Assembly (NCBI GenBank): GCA_025352325.1 | Contig: JANXTR010000045.1 | Location: 186,001-250,000 of the forward strand | DNA length: 64,000 nucleotides | From: Microbacteriaceae bacterium | GTDB taxonomy: Bacteria; Actinomycetota; Actinomycetes; Actinomycetales; Microbacteriaceae | Direction: 5' to 3' | In this document: piece after piece, positions 7,483 to 16,209 of the stretch | Layout: each line of letters begins with the position of its first letter | Numbering within the stretch: position 1 is the stretch's first letter | Program-made: the position numbers and the translations under genes | Notes under the pieces: model-generated | Seen by the model: the letters and a program-made list of their open reading frames with translations, nothing else | What the model was told of the DNA's origin: nothing | The model's database searches: none

Positions 7483-8151
7483 ATGTCAAGCGTGATCATC
7501 ACTGCTGCTGACAAGACGCTCGAGAAGGCGCCAGACAAGGTGCCCGAGATTGCCACCCGGATGCGCTCCCAAGACCGCCGCGAGCTGATCCTGGGTGCCG
7601 CCACCGCCGTGTTCGGCGAGCGCGGCTACTTCGGCGCGACGACGGATGCCGTCGCTAAGGTCGCCGGCGTCAGCCAGCCCTACGTCGTGCGGATGTTCGG
7701 CACCAAGGAGGCGCTCTTCCTCGAGGTGCTCGAGCGTGCGCTCGACACGCTGATGAAGACGTTCGCGCGCGCGCTGACCGACACCAGCCCTCCTCCCGCC
7801 GGGCTGGAGGACACACCGTCTCTGCGCATCGGCCGCGCATACGCCGACCTGCTCGTCGACCGCGGGCTCCTCCTGAGCCTGATGCAGTCCTTCATGCTCG
7901 GTGCCGACCCGGTCATCGGCCCGGTTGCGCGCGCGGGATTCATCCGGGTCTACACCTTCCTCCGCGAGGAGGTCGGAATGACCCCGCTCGAGGCCGACGT
8001 CTTCCTTGCCCACGGCATGATGATGAACACGATGGTCGGATTGCGGATGGCGGATCTCTACGCCGACGGCGACCCCTGCGCGATCGACCTGCTCGAGACG
8101 GCCCTTCCCGGCAAGCTGGACGTGCTGCTCGACTCGAGCAAGCCGGCATGA
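7483..8151 (+). CDS. TetR/AcrR family transcriptional regulator
   Basis: A 222-residue regulator. After a ~30-residue extension, the N-terminal helix-turn-helix runs at about residues 33-75 (ELILGAATAVFGERGYFG, then VAKVAGVSQPYVVRMFGTK), followed by an all-helical ligand domain. It is divergent from the DHA2 pump, with a palindromic operator between, so it probably represses the pump until a toxic ligand binds. Its stop overlaps the truB start by four bases (ATGA at 8148), which ties a drug-efflux regulator to a tRNA-modification operon. This junction is unusual and may have been made when the pump/regulator pair was inserted. Confidence 0.9.
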   Translation: MSSVIITAADKTLEKAPDKVPEIATRMRSQDRRELILGAATAVFGERGYFGATTDAVAKVAGVSQPYVVRMFGTKEALFLEVLERALDTLMKTFARALTDTSPPPAGLEDTPSLRIGRAYADLLVDRGLLLSLMQSFMLGADPVIGPVARAGFIRVYTFLREEVGMTPLEADVFLAHGMMMNTMVGLRMADLYADGDPCAIDLLETALPGKLDVLLDSSKPA

Positions 8152-9056
8152 CCGGAGCGGAGGCCGAGCATGGCGGCTCGGGCGGCATCCTGCTCGTCGA
8201 CAAACCGGGCGGCATCACCAGTCATGACGCGGTGGGCCGCGCGCGTCGCGCCCTGGGCACGCGCAAGGTCGGCCACGCCGGCACGCTGGACCCGATGGCG
8301 ACCGGGCTGCTGATCCTCGGCGTCGACAGCTCGACCCGACTGCTCACCTTCCTGGTCGGACTCGGCAAGACCTACGAGGCGACCATCCGGCTCGGGCAGA
8401 GCTCCGACACCGACGACGCCGAGGGGCGGCTCTCGGAGCCGGTCGACGCGAGCCACGTCGCGCGCGCCGACATCGACGCGGGCATCGCGGCCCTGAGCGG
8501 CGGGATCTCGCAGGTGCCCTCGACCTTCAGCGCCATCAAGGTAGACGGCAAGCGCGCATACGAGCTCGCGCGCACGGGGGAGCCGGTTGAGCTCAAGTCC
8601 CGCACCGTCACCATCTCGCGCTTCCAGGTGCTGGCCGAGCGCCGCAGCGGACCGTTCACCGATCTGGATGTGGTCATCGACTGTTCCTCGGGCACCTACA
8701 TCCGCGCCCTCGCCCGCGATCTCGGCGCCGGTCTCGGTGTCGGAGGACACCTCACCGCCCTGCGCCGCACCTCCATCGGACCGTTCGAGGTCGCGGATGC
8801 CGTGGCCGCCGACGCGATCGACCCCGCGGCCCTGCGGGCTCCGGCCAGTGTCGCGGAACAGCTGTTCCCCCGGCTCGAGCTCGGACGGCAGGAGCTCACC
8901 GAGCTCACCCAGGGGAAGCGGATCGCGGTCGGGGTGCCGGACGCCGACGTGGTGGCGGCGGTGGGGGCATCCGGCCGTCTCGCGGGTCTCGTCTCGGTGA
9001 AGAAGGGGGTCGCTCGCGTGCTCGTGAACTTCCCGACCGAGGAGGTGCTCGCGTGA
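8148..9056 (+). CDS. truB: tRNA pseudouridine(55) synthase TruB
   Basis: A 302-residue enzyme that converts U55 of the T-loop to pseudouridine in elongator tRNAs. The N-terminus (GILLVDKPGGITSHDAV) and the catalytic-aspartate motif GHAGTLDPMATG are diagnostic; the aspartate of TLDP is the nucleophile. A short C-terminal domain after about residue 220 resembles the actinobacterial TruB tail. It overlaps the TetR gene upstream (ATGA) and a membrane-protein gene downstream (GTGA). In many actinobacteria truB lies between rbfA and ribF; here ribF is 950 bp further on. Confidence 0.97.
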   Translation: MTGAEAEHGGSGGILLVDKPGGITSHDAVGRARRALGTRKVGHAGTLDPMATGLLILGVDSSTRLLTFLVGLGKTYEATIRLGQSSDTDDAEGRLSEPVDASHVARADIDAGIAALSGGISQVPSTFSAIKVDGKRAYELARTGEPVELKSRTVTISRFQVLAERRSGPFTDLDVVIDCSSGTYIRALARDLGAGLGVGGHLTALRRTSIGPFEVADAVAADAIDPAALRAPASVAEQLFPRLELGRQELTELTQGKRIAVGVPDADVVAAVGASGRLAGLVSVKKGVARVLVNFPTEEVLA

Positions 9057-9421
9057 TCTACGCCTACACGATCGCTCAGGTGCTCGTCGCGTGCGCAGCG
9101 GGTCTCGCCTGCGTCGTGCTCGGCCTTGCGGGGAGGAGGCCGAACGACCTCACCCTCGGGGCACTCGTGCTCGTCGAGCTGCTGCTGATCGCCCAACTCG
9201 TGATCGCGCTGATCGCGCCGGGACTCGGCAACCACGCGAGTGGCAGCGTCCCCGAGTTCTACGTCTACCTGATCTCGGCGCTGCTCATCCCGCCGCTCGC
9301 CATCTTCTGGGGACTCATCGAGCGCACCCGCTGGAGCACCGTCGTGCTCGGCGTCGCGGCCTTCGCTATCGCCGTGATGGTGTTCCGCATGGAGCAGATC
9401 TGGTCGGTGCAGCTGGCCTGA
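9053..9421 (+). CDS. small membrane protein, four predicted helices
   Basis: 122 residues with four hydrophobic segments and almost no loops, starting at a GTG that overlaps the truB stop (GTGA). Short basic turns (GRRPND, IERTRW) suggest the inside-positive orientation. No enzymatic motif. Position in the truB-ribF operon points to co-expression only. I know of similar uncharacterised membrane proteins in actinobacteria but cannot name a family. Confidence 0.7.
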   Translation: MIYAYTIAQVLVACAAGLACVVLGLAGRRPNDLTLGALVLVELLLIAQLVIALIAPGLGNHASGSVPEFYVYLISALLIPPLAIFWGLIERTRWSTVVLGVAAFAIAVMVFRMEQIWSVQLA

Positions 9422-9506
9422 ACCGGCGCCGCAACGGACGCCGGGTCGGTGGCGCGAGTCGGCAAGTGCGGGACCGGCGGACGGTCGGCGCGCTCGGATA
9501 GTCTGA

Positions 9507-10004
9507 GTGGTGATGTCCGATAACGAGGCCCAGGTCGCCGAACGCCCCACGCGCCGGGGAGCCGGTGTCGGACGCGTGCTGGTCGCCGTCTACGCGATCC
9601 TCGCCATCGCCGCGACCGGCCGCTCGGTGTTCCAGATAATCGACCGCTTCGGGGAGGCCCCCGTGGCCTTCACCCTCTCCGCCTTCTCGGGTGTCGTCTA
9701 CATCGTCGCGACGATCGCGCTCGGCGCTCGGCTGCGCCGGCTGGCCTGGATCACCATCAGCATCGAGCTGGCGGGTGTCCTGATCGTCGGATCTCTGAGC
9801 CTGCTCGCCCCCGCGGTGCTCGGCCTGCATTCGATCGACCCCTTCGGCCGGGATTCGACGGTGTGGAGCGCGTTCGGCGCGGGCTATCTGCTGATCCCGC
9901 TCGTGCTCCCGGTGCTCGGCCTGCTCTACCTGCGTCGCAGCGGGCCGGTCGCTGTCGCTGCCTCGGGCGACGACGCCGCCGCGGACCCGGTAGCGAAGCT
10001 CTGA
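9507..10004 (+). CDS. membrane protein of unknown function, four predicted helices
   Basis: Up to 165 residues. Three in-frame starts follow each other (GTG 9507, GTG 9510, ATG 9513) and TAGTCT at 9499-9504 would place transcription initiation at or near them. A hydrophilic N-terminus of about 20 residues precedes four hydrophobic segments, with a short acidic cytoplasmic tail (GDDAAADPVAKL). It ends two bases before the ribF start. Actinobacterial ribF neighbourhoods often hold such proteins; the function is unknown. Confidence 0.7.
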   Translation: MVMSDNEAQVAERPTRRGAGVGRVLVAVYAILAIAATGRSVFQIIDRFGEAPVAFTLSAFSGVVYIVATIALGARLRRLAWITISIELAGVLIVGSLSLLAPAVLGLHSIDPFGRDSTVWSAFGAGYLLIPLVLPVLGLLYLRRSGPVAVAASGDDAAADPVAKL

Positions 10005-10006
10005 TC

Positions 10007-10975
10007 GTGCAGTTCTTCGACGGGCTGGGCGAGGTGCCCCCCGGGTTGGGACCGTCGGCGGTCGCCGTCGGCAAGTTCGATGGCCTGCACCTCGGGCACC
10101 GCGACGTGTTGCGGCAGCTGCGAGAGGTGGCGGATCGGCGCGGCCTGCTCGACGCCGTCGTCACCTTCGACCGCAACCCGCTGAGCCTGCTCGCCCCCGA
10201 GAAGTGCCCGGTTCCACTCGTTAGCAACGCCCAGAAGCGAGACCTGCTCGAGACCGCAGGCGTCGACGCTACCCTCATGCTGCACTTCGACGCGCAGCTC
10301 GCCGCCGAGGCTCCCGAGTGCTTCGTCAAGAGTGTCCTCGTTGGGGCGCTGCACGCCGAGATCGTGCTCTGCGGCGTGGACTTCCGGTTCGGCACGCGCG
10401 GTTCCGGCGATGTCAAGCTTCTGCGCCGCCTCGGCGTGGAGCACGGATTCGAGGTCGTCATCCTCGAGGACGTGCAATCCAACGACGCGGGAGCCTCCCG
10501 TCGCGCCTCCTCCACCTGGGTGCGAGAGCTCCTCGGACAGGGGCAGGTGCGCGAGGCCGCGCAACTGCTCGGGCGGCCGCCGAGCATCCGATCCACGGTG
10601 GTGCGCGGCGAGCAGCGCGGTCGCGAGCTCGGCTACCCGACCGCGAATCTCGACCCCGACATCGAGGGCTACCTGCCGCTCGACGGCGTGTACGCGACCT
10701 GGGTCGTCGTCGATGGGGCGCGCTACGGCGCCGCCACTTCGATCGGCAACAATCCGACTTTCGAGGGCGTGCCGATGCATCAGGTCGAGACCCACCTCTT
10801 CGACCAGAAGCTCGACCTCTACGACAAGCCGATCGGCGTGCAGTTCGTCGAGTACCTGCGGCCGATGAACAGGTTTGACTCGGTGGAATCGCTGGTCGCC
10901 CAGCTGCACCGCGACGACGAGCGCATCCGCGTGATCCTCGCTGCCGAGCCCGACGCGCTGCCGGCCACCGGGTGA
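10007..10975 (+). CDS. ribF: bifunctional riboflavin kinase / FAD synthetase
   Basis: 322 residues from GTG 10007; the track's earlier start lies inside the preceding gene. The N-terminal half is the FAD synthetase nucleotidyltransferase, with the (H)xGH-type motif in GKFDGLHLGHRD and the nucleotide-binding CGVDFRFGTRGSGDV. The C-terminal half is the flavokinase, with GYPTAN and IGNNPTF. Together they convert riboflavin to FMN and then FAD in the cytoplasm. It ends with a four-base GTGA overlap with the next transporter gene. Confidence 0.97.
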   Translation: MQFFDGLGEVPPGLGPSAVAVGKFDGLHLGHRDVLRQLREVADRRGLLDAVVTFDRNPLSLLAPEKCPVPLVSNAQKRDLLETAGVDATLMLHFDAQLAAEAPECFVKSVLVGALHAEIVLCGVDFRFGTRGSGDVKLLRRLGVEHGFEVVILEDVQSNDAGASRRASSTWVRELLGQGQVREAAQLLGRPPSIRSTVVRGEQRGRELGYPTANLDPDIEGYLPLDGVYATWVVVDGARYGAATSIGNNPTFEGVPMHQVETHLFDQKLDLYDKPIGVQFVEYLRPMNRFDSVESLVAQLHRDDERIRVILAAEPDALPATG

Positions 10976-12234
10976 CGTCCGGTCCCAGCATGGCCCGCAC
11001 GGGCTGGGGCGGCCGCATCCTGCCCTTCGTGGGGATTGTGCTTGTCGCGCTCAGCCTGCGCACCGCGGTCGCGGCCATCTCGCCCATCCTCGATCACATT
11101 TCGCGAGAGCTCCAGCTCTCGGCCGTGATCATCAGCCTGCTCGGGGCTGTGCCGCCGGTCGCCTTCGCGGTCAGCGGGCTGCTCGCTCCCGCCATCTCAC
11201 GTCGCATCGGGCTTGACCGCTCCCTGCTGCTGGCGATCGCGGTGATGGTGCTCGGTCACCTCGGCCGCGCTCTCGCGCCCACCTCGGGTGTGCTGCTCGG
11301 GGCAACGGTCGTGACCCTGTTCGGTGTCGGCGTCGCCAACGTGCTGCTCCCTCCGATCGTCAAGCGCTACTTCCCCGATCGGATCGGCGCGGTCAGCGCC
11401 GTCTACATCACGGTGATCTCCTTCGGCGCGTCCATCCCGGCGCTCGTGGCCGTCCCGGTCGCCGACTCGGCGGGTTGGCGGATCTCCCTGGGGATCTGGT
11501 TCCTGGTGGCGATCACCGCCGCCGTCCCGTGGATCGGGATGCTGCTGCGCGAGCGTCGCACGCGGGCGCGGGCAGGTGATGTCCCGACCGCGTCGGAGCT
11601 GGACGACCCGGAGCCCGCCCTCGCCGGACGCATGGCGCACTCGGTGATCGCCTGGGCGATGGTCGGCGCGTTCGGCGCCGCCGCCTTCGTGAGCTACGCG
11701 ACCTTCGCCTGGCTGCCGTTGATCCTGGTCGACACGGCCGGGCTGACGCGCGGCCAGGCCGGGTCGCTGCTCGCGCTCTGGGCGTTCATGGGGTTCCCGT
11801 GCGGGATCCTGGCGCCGATCCTGGCCACCCGGCTGAAGAACACGGCGCCCGTGCTGGCGGGCGGGGTGCTGTTCATCGCCATCGGCTACGGCGGGCTCCT
11901 CGTCGCACCCGCCGCCGCGCCGGTGCTGTGGACGGTGCTCGCGGGGCTTGGTCCGCTCCTCTTCCCGCTGATCCTGACGCTCATCAACTTGCGCACCCGG
12001 ACGCACGCGGGTGCGGTCGCCCTCAGCGGATTCGTGCAGGGGCTGGCCTACGGGATCGGAGCCCTCGGCCCGATCGTGATCGGCCTGATCCACGGGGCGA
12101 CCGGATCCTGGACGCTTTCCCTGACCGTGCTGATCGTGGTGGGTGTCGGGTTGGCAACGCCCGCTGTGTTCCTGCTCGCGCGCCCGCGGTTCGTGGAGGA
12201 CGAACTGAACGCTCGCGCCGCCGCCCGCGCCTGA
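10972..12234 (+). CDS. MFS transporter, CynX/NimT-like
   Basis: 420 residues with about 12 hydrophobic segments. The pattern is that of the cyanate/nitroimidazole (CynX/NimT) branch of the MFS: RTAVAAISPILDHI after the first helix, and LFGVGVANVLLPPIVKRYFP in the fourth-fifth region. Start GTG 10972 overlaps the ribF stop. The transported compound is unknown. The C-terminus ends in an Ala/Arg tail. It converges on the ROK kinase gene with a six-base gap, so the two must share or lack a terminator. Confidence 0.88.
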   Translation: MTSGPSMARTGWGGRILPFVGIVLVALSLRTAVAAISPILDHISRELQLSAVIISLLGAVPPVAFAVSGLLAPAISRRIGLDRSLLLAIAVMVLGHLGRALAPTSGVLLGATVVTLFGVGVANVLLPPIVKRYFPDRIGAVSAVYITVISFGASIPALVAVPVADSAGWRISLGIWFLVAITAAVPWIGMLLRERRTRARAGDVPTASELDDPEPALAGRMAHSVIAWAMVGAFGAAAFVSYATFAWLPLILVDTAGLTRGQAGSLLALWAFMGFPCGILAPILATRLKNTAPVLAGGVLFIAIGYGGLLVAPAAAPVLWTVLAGLGPLLFPLILTLINLRTRTHAGAVALSGFVQGLAYGIGALGPIVIGLIHGATGSWTLSLTVLIVVGVGLATPAVFLLARPRFVEDELNARAAARA

Positions 12235-12240
12235 GGGCCG

Positions 12241-13179
12241 CTACGCCCCGGGAACCAGCTCGGCGCGGTGGATGAGCGCCGCAGCTCCGACCAGGGGCCC
12301 GTCGCCAGACAGCCCGGATGGCACGACCTCGACCTTGCGGATGTAGTCGAACTCGACGCGCTCGGCGATCGGCTCGCGGATGATGTCGAAGAGGTCGGGC
12401 GTCACGTGCGAGAAGCCGCCGCCGATCGCGACGACGTCGAGATCCACGAGCGAGGTCGCCGAGGCGATCGCGCGGCCGATCGCGAGTCCTGCGCGGCGCA
12501 CGGCCCGGATCGCCACGGCGTCACCGTCCGCGTATGCAACCGCGAGATCCTCGCCGGACTCGCCGCGGAATCCGTGCGCCCGTGCCCAGCGCACGGTGCG
12601 GGGGCCGGACGCCACGGCCTCGAGACAGCCGCACCCGCCACACGGGCAGGGGTCGTCGAAGCCGGCGACCTCGATGTGTCCGATGTGTCCCGCGTTGCCG
12701 GTCGGGCCCGCGACGGTCTGGCCGCCGAGGATGAGCCCGCCGCCGACCCCGGTCGACACGATCATCCCCATGACGTTGTCGTAGCCCTTCGCCGCCCCGA
12801 TCCAGTGCTCGGCAAGGGTGATGCACAGGCCGTCCATCCGGAGTGTGACCGGGATGTCGGGCACCAGAGCCGCGATCTGCGCGCGCAACGGATAGCCGCG
12901 CCACACCGTCAGGTTCAGGGGCGACACGGCGCCCTCGCGCAGCATCACCGGACCGGCCGAGCCGACTCCCACGCCCACCAGCTCGGCGTCGACCGGGAGC
13001 GTCTCGAGCACCTGCCGCACGACCGTGTCAACAGATGCCGTGAGCTCCTGCGAACTCCGCGTGGCACCCGTCGGCTGCCGGAAGCGGGTGCCCGGCAGGA
13101 TGACGCCATCGGACGCCACGAACCCGGCCTCGACCTTCGTGCCGCCGAGGTCGAGCGCAAGGGCGATGCGAGCGCTCAT
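12241..13179 (-). CDS. ROK-family sugar kinase (glucokinase-like)
   Basis: 312 residues from ATG 13179; the track extends upstream into the neighbouring gene. The ATP-binding phosphate-1 loop LDLGGTKVEAG is at the start, GVGGGLILGG mid-protein, and the zinc-binding ROK signature is intact (GHIEVAG ... CPCGGCGCLE). Such proteins phosphorylate glucose or related hexoses and lack the HTH found in ROK repressors. The start codon overlaps the stop of the upstream membrane-protein gene by four bases. Substrate cannot be decided from sequence. Confidence 0.9.
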   Translation of the reverse strand: MSARIALALDLGGTKVEAGFVASDGVILPGTRFRQPTGATRSSQELTASVDTVVRQVLETLPVDAELVGVGVGSAGPVMLREGAVSPLNLTVWRGYPLRAQIAALVPDIPVTLRMDGLCITLAEHWIGAAKGYDNVMGMIVSTGVGGGLILGGQTVAGPTGNAGHIGHIEVAGFDDPCPCGGCGCLEAVASGPRTVRWARAHGFRGESGEDLAVAYADGDAVAIRAVRRAGLAIGRAIASATSLVDLDVVAIGGGFSHVTPDLFDIIREPIAERVEFDYIRKVEVVPSGLSGDGPLVGAAALIHRAELVPGA

Positions 13180-13571
13180 GACCCACTGGCCGGCAGGTAC
13201 TGGGTGCCGAGCACCGCGGTGAGGGTAAAGTATCCGGCGTAGATCACCGGCAGCGAGATGAGTGGCCAGAACCACGCGCGCCGTCTCTGGATGAGTCGGA
13301 TCACCATGAATCCGATCGGGATCCCCCAGCCGAACAGGCAGACGGCGTAGCCGACGAGCACGATCGTGCTGAGGAAGCTCTCGCTGCAGTGCGTACCGAC
13401 CACCTGAGCGGTGGAGCAGGTGGTGGGAAGTCCGGTGGTCGCGTCACGGAATGCGAAGAACTGCACGTAGATCGAGAATGCGAACCCGAGGGCGATCACG
13501 GCCAGGATCACGCTGACGGCGATCCCCGTGCGGCGATGCGTGCGGGAGCGCTCCGGTGGGGCGGTGGTCAT
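13176..13571 (-). CDS. membrane protein of unknown function (131 aa)
   Basis: Extracted from a longer track ORF; the ATG at 13571 is preceded at exactly six bases by TACGCT, which predicts a leaderless mRNA. Three hydrophobic segments, with two cysteines between the first two (PTTCSTAQVVGTHCSES) on the probable outer side, where they could form a disulfide. It overlaps the ROK kinase start (ATGA), so both are one transcript, and is divergent from deoC across a 39-bp gap. Confidence 0.75.
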   Translation of the reverse strand: MTTAPPERSRTHRRTGIAVSVILAVIALGFAFSIYVQFFAFRDATTGLPTTCSTAQVVGTHCSESFLSTIVLVGYAVCLFGWGIPIGFMVIRLIQRRRAWFWPLISLPVIYAGYFTLTAVLGTQYLPASGS

Positions 13572-13577
13572 CGGGCC

Positions 13578-13583
13578 AGCGTA
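13578..13583 (-). promoter_or_regulatory. -10 element, membrane protein/ROK kinase operon
   Basis: TACGCT on the minus strand, six bases from ATG 13571. Confidence 0.5.
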
Positions 13584-13598
13584 GCGAGCCCGCAGAAC

Positions 13599-13604
13599 TA
13601 GACT
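13599..13604 (+). promoter_or_regulatory. -10 element, deoC operon
   Basis: TAGACT followed by six bases and ATG 13611. It is back-to-back with the minus-strand promoter only 15 bases away, so the two RNA polymerases would compete. Confidence 0.55.
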
Positions 13605-13610
13605 CGGACG

Positions 13611-14666
13611 ATGGAATCGCCAGCGTCGTCGAGCACCGCGCAGTCCACGGTCCCGGTGACTCTCGCCCCGGCCGAGCGCGCGGTCCGGATGCTCGGCGGG
13701 GATCTCACCGAACGCAGCCTGCGCCTGCACCTCGAGGGTCTCAGCGGCGTCGACGCGGTCGGGCTCGAGCAGCGCGCGGCCTCGCTCGGAACCCGCTCGA
13801 TCAAGACCACCTCCAAGGCCTGGGCACTCGACAAGATCATCGAGCTGATCGACCTCACGACCCTCGAGGGCGCCGACACGGCGGGCAAGGTGCGGTCGCT
13901 GGTCGCCAAGGCGCTGACACCGGATCCGTCCGACCTCACGGCTCCGCGGGTCGCCGCCGTGTGCGTCTACGGCGACATGGTCCCGGATGCCGTGGCCGCC
14001 CTCGGAGCCGCCCACGGCGATCCCGTCGGCGTGAACGGACCCAGCGGGATGGTGTCGGTCGCCGCGGTCGCCACGGCGTTCCCAAGCGGACGCGCGAGCC
14101 TCCGGGTGAAGCTCGCCGACACGGCCGACGCCGTGTTCAACGGAGCCGACGAGATCGACATGGTCATTGATCGTGGCGCCTTCCTCGCCGGACACTACGG
14201 CCAGGTCTTCGAGCAGATTGTCGCGGTCAAGGAGGCGTGCCGCCGCGACGACGGCAGCTATGCCCATCTCAAGGTGATCCTCGAGACCGGCGAGCTCACC
14301 ACCTACGACAACGTGCGCCGAGCATCCTGGCTCGCGATCCTGGCCGGTGGGGACTTCATCAAAACGTCGACCGGCAAGGTTGCCCCGGCCGCGACGCTGC
14401 CCGTCACCCTGCTCATGCTCGAGGTCGTGCGCGACTGGTTCCGCCTGACCGGCGAGAGGATCGGCGTGAAGCCGGCGGGCGGCATCCGTACCAGCAAGGA
14501 CGCGATCAAGTACCTCGTGACCGTCGCCGAGACCGTGGGGGAGCAGTGGTTGCAGCCGCACCTGTTCCGTTTCGGGGCATCGAGCCTGCTCAATGACGTG
14601 CTGCTGCAGCGGCAGAAGCTCACCACCGGCCGGTACAGCGGCGCCGACTACGTCACGATCGACTGA
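13611..14666 (+). CDS. deoC: deoxyribose-phosphate aldolase
   Basis: 351 residues; cleaves 2-deoxy-D-ribose 5-phosphate to glyceraldehyde 3-phosphate and acetaldehyde. The Schiff-base lysine region GGDFIKTSTGK and the second lysine region GVKPAGGIRT are intact, and DEIDMVIDRGAF forms an earlier barrel strand. The N-terminus is about 80 residues longer than the short bacterial DeoC enzymes, as in other actinobacterial and eukaryotic-type members. It starts leaderless-style and is followed after seven bases by two aldehyde-dehydrogenase-family genes that could oxidise the acetaldehyde product. Confidence 0.95.
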   Translation: MESPASSSTAQSTVPVTLAPAERAVRMLGGDLTERSLRLHLEGLSGVDAVGLEQRAASLGTRSIKTTSKAWALDKIIELIDLTTLEGADTAGKVRSLVAKALTPDPSDLTAPRVAAVCVYGDMVPDAVAALGAAHGDPVGVNGPSGMVSVAAVATAFPSGRASLRVKLADTADAVFNGADEIDMVIDRGAFLAGHYGQVFEQIVAVKEACRRDDGSYAHLKVILETGELTTYDNVRRASWLAILAGGDFIKTSTGKVAPAATLPVTLLMLEVVRDWFRLTGERIGVKPAGGIRTSKDAIKYLVTVAETVGEQWLQPHLFRFGASSLLNDVLLQRQKLTTGRYSGADYVTID

Positions 14667-14673
14667 GGACCCG

Positions 14674-16209
14674 ATGAGTTTTCTTGACTACGCCCCTGCG
14701 CCCGAGTCGACGAGCATCCTGCACCTCAAGGACAGCTACGGGCTCTTCATCGACGGTACCTTTGTCGCCGGGCACGGCACGCCGTTCGCGAGCATTTCGC
14801 CCGCCACCGAGCAGCACATCGCCGAGATCGCCTCGGCCTCTGCGGCGGATGTCGACACGGCGGTCGCCGCCGCGCGAAAGGCGTACGAGAAGACCTGGTC
14901 GAAGCTGAGCGGATCCGACCGTGGCAAGTATCTGTTCCGGATCGCGCGACTCATCCAGGAGCGCGCCCGAGAGTTGGCCGTGGCCGAGACCCTCGACAAC
15001 GGCAAGCCGATCAAAGAGAGCCGCGACGTCGACGTGCCGCTCGTCGCGGCCTGGTTCTTCTACTACGCAGGCTGGGCCGACAAGCTCGACCACGCGGGCC
15101 TCGGCGCGAACCCGCGTGCACTCGGCGTGGCCGCGCAGATCATCCCGTGGAACTTCCCGCTGCTCATGCTCGCGTGGAAGATCGCGCCCGCGCTCGCCGC
15201 GGGCAACACGGTCGTGCTGAAGCCCGCCGAGACCACCTCGCTGACCGCGCTGCTGTTCGCCGAGATTGTGCAGCAGGCCGAGCTTCCGGATGGCGTGGTC
15301 AACATCGTCACCGGGGCGGGCGAGACGGGCGCGGCGCTGGTGCGGCATCCGGACGTCAACAAAGTCGCCTTCACCGGATCGACCGCCGTCGGGCGCGAGA
15401 TCGCCAAGGCCGTGGCCGGAACGGGCAAGAAGGTCACCCTCGAGCTCGGCGGGAAGGCGGCGAACATCGTGTTCGACGACGCGCCGATCGACCAGGCCAT
15501 CGAGGGCATCGTCAACGGGATTTTCTTCAACCAGGGTCACGTCTGCTGCGCCGGATCGCGGCTGCTCGTGCAGGAGAACATCCACGAGGAGGTCGTCGAC
15601 CGGCTGAAGACCCGGCTCGCCACGCTGCGACTCGGGGACCCGCTCGACAAGAACACCGACATCGGGGCGATCAACTCCCGCGAACAGCTGGACCGCATCC
15701 GGGAACTCAGCGACATCGGCGAGGCAGAGGGTGCCGAGCGCTGGACGGCCCCGTGCGTCATCCCCGAGAACGGGTTCTGGTTCGCGCCGACGATTTTCGA
15801 CAACGTGTCGACGTCGTCGCGGATCGCGCGCGAGGAGATCTTCGGGCCGGTGCTGAGCGTGCTGACCTTCCGCACCCCGGCCGAGGCGATCGCCAAGGCG
15901 AACAACACCCCGTACGGGCTGTCAGCGGGCATCTGGAGCGACAAGGGCTCGAAGATCCTGGCCGTGGCCGACAAGCTGCGTGCCGGCGTCATCTGGGCGA
16001 ACACCTTCAACCGCTTCGACCCGGCCTCGCCGTTCGGCGGCTACAAGGAGTCCGGCTACGGCCGCGAGGGCGGCCGCCAGGGGCTGGCTGCGTATTTGAC
16101 AACGGCGGCCGCCGCCGAATCCGCGAGCGTACGGACTTCTGGGTACTCTCGCGCTCGAAAGCAGGCCGAAACCCGTACTCTCGCGGCAGGAGAGGGGGAG
16201 GGCAAGTGA
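14674..16209 (+). CDS. aldehyde dehydrogenase family protein
   Basis: 511 residues from ATG 14674, seven bases after deoC. The NAD(P)-dependent fold is complete: IIPWNFPLLM, catalytic glutamate in LELGGKAAN near residue 256, nucleophilic cysteine in NQGHVCCAGSR near residue 291, and EEIFGPVLSVLTF. It would oxidise an aldehyde to the acid; acetaldehyde from DeoC is the natural guess. The C-terminal ~30 residues are an Arg/Lys-rich extension. The stop overlaps the next gene (GTGA at 16206). Confidence 0.93.
   Translation: MSFLDYAPAPESTSILHLKDSYGLFIDGTFVAGHGTPFASISPATEQHIAEIASASAADVDTAVAAARKAYEKTWSKLSGSDRGKYLFRIARLIQERARELAVAETLDNGKPIKESRDVDVPLVAAWFFYYAGWADKLDHAGLGANPRALGVAAQIIPWNFPLLMLAWKIAPALAAGNTVVLKPAETTSLTALLFAEIVQQAELPDGVVNIVTGAGETGAALVRHPDVNKVAFTGSTAVGREIAKAVAGTGKKVTLELGGKAANIVFDDAPIDQAIEGIVNGIFFNQGHVCCAGSRLLVQENIHEEVVDRLKTRLATLRLGDPLDKNTDIGAINSREQLDRIRELSDIGEAEGAERWTAPCVIPENGFWFAPTIFDNVSTSSRIAREEIFGPVLSVLTFRTPAEAIAKANNTPYGLSAGIWSDKGSKILAVADKLRAGVIWANTFNRFDPASPFGGYKESGYGREGGRQGLAAYLTTAAAAESASVRTSGYSRARKQAETRTLAAGEGEGK

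Noticed and set aside
13176-14561. 461-aa minus-strand ORF
   Set aside because: Everything upstream of ATG 13571 is antisense to deoC; only the 131-aa membrane protein is retained.
15147-16205. N-terminal part of the 643-aa ORF at 15147-17078
   Set aside because: A shadow of the aldehyde dehydrogenase; the true gene in that frame begins at GTG 16206.
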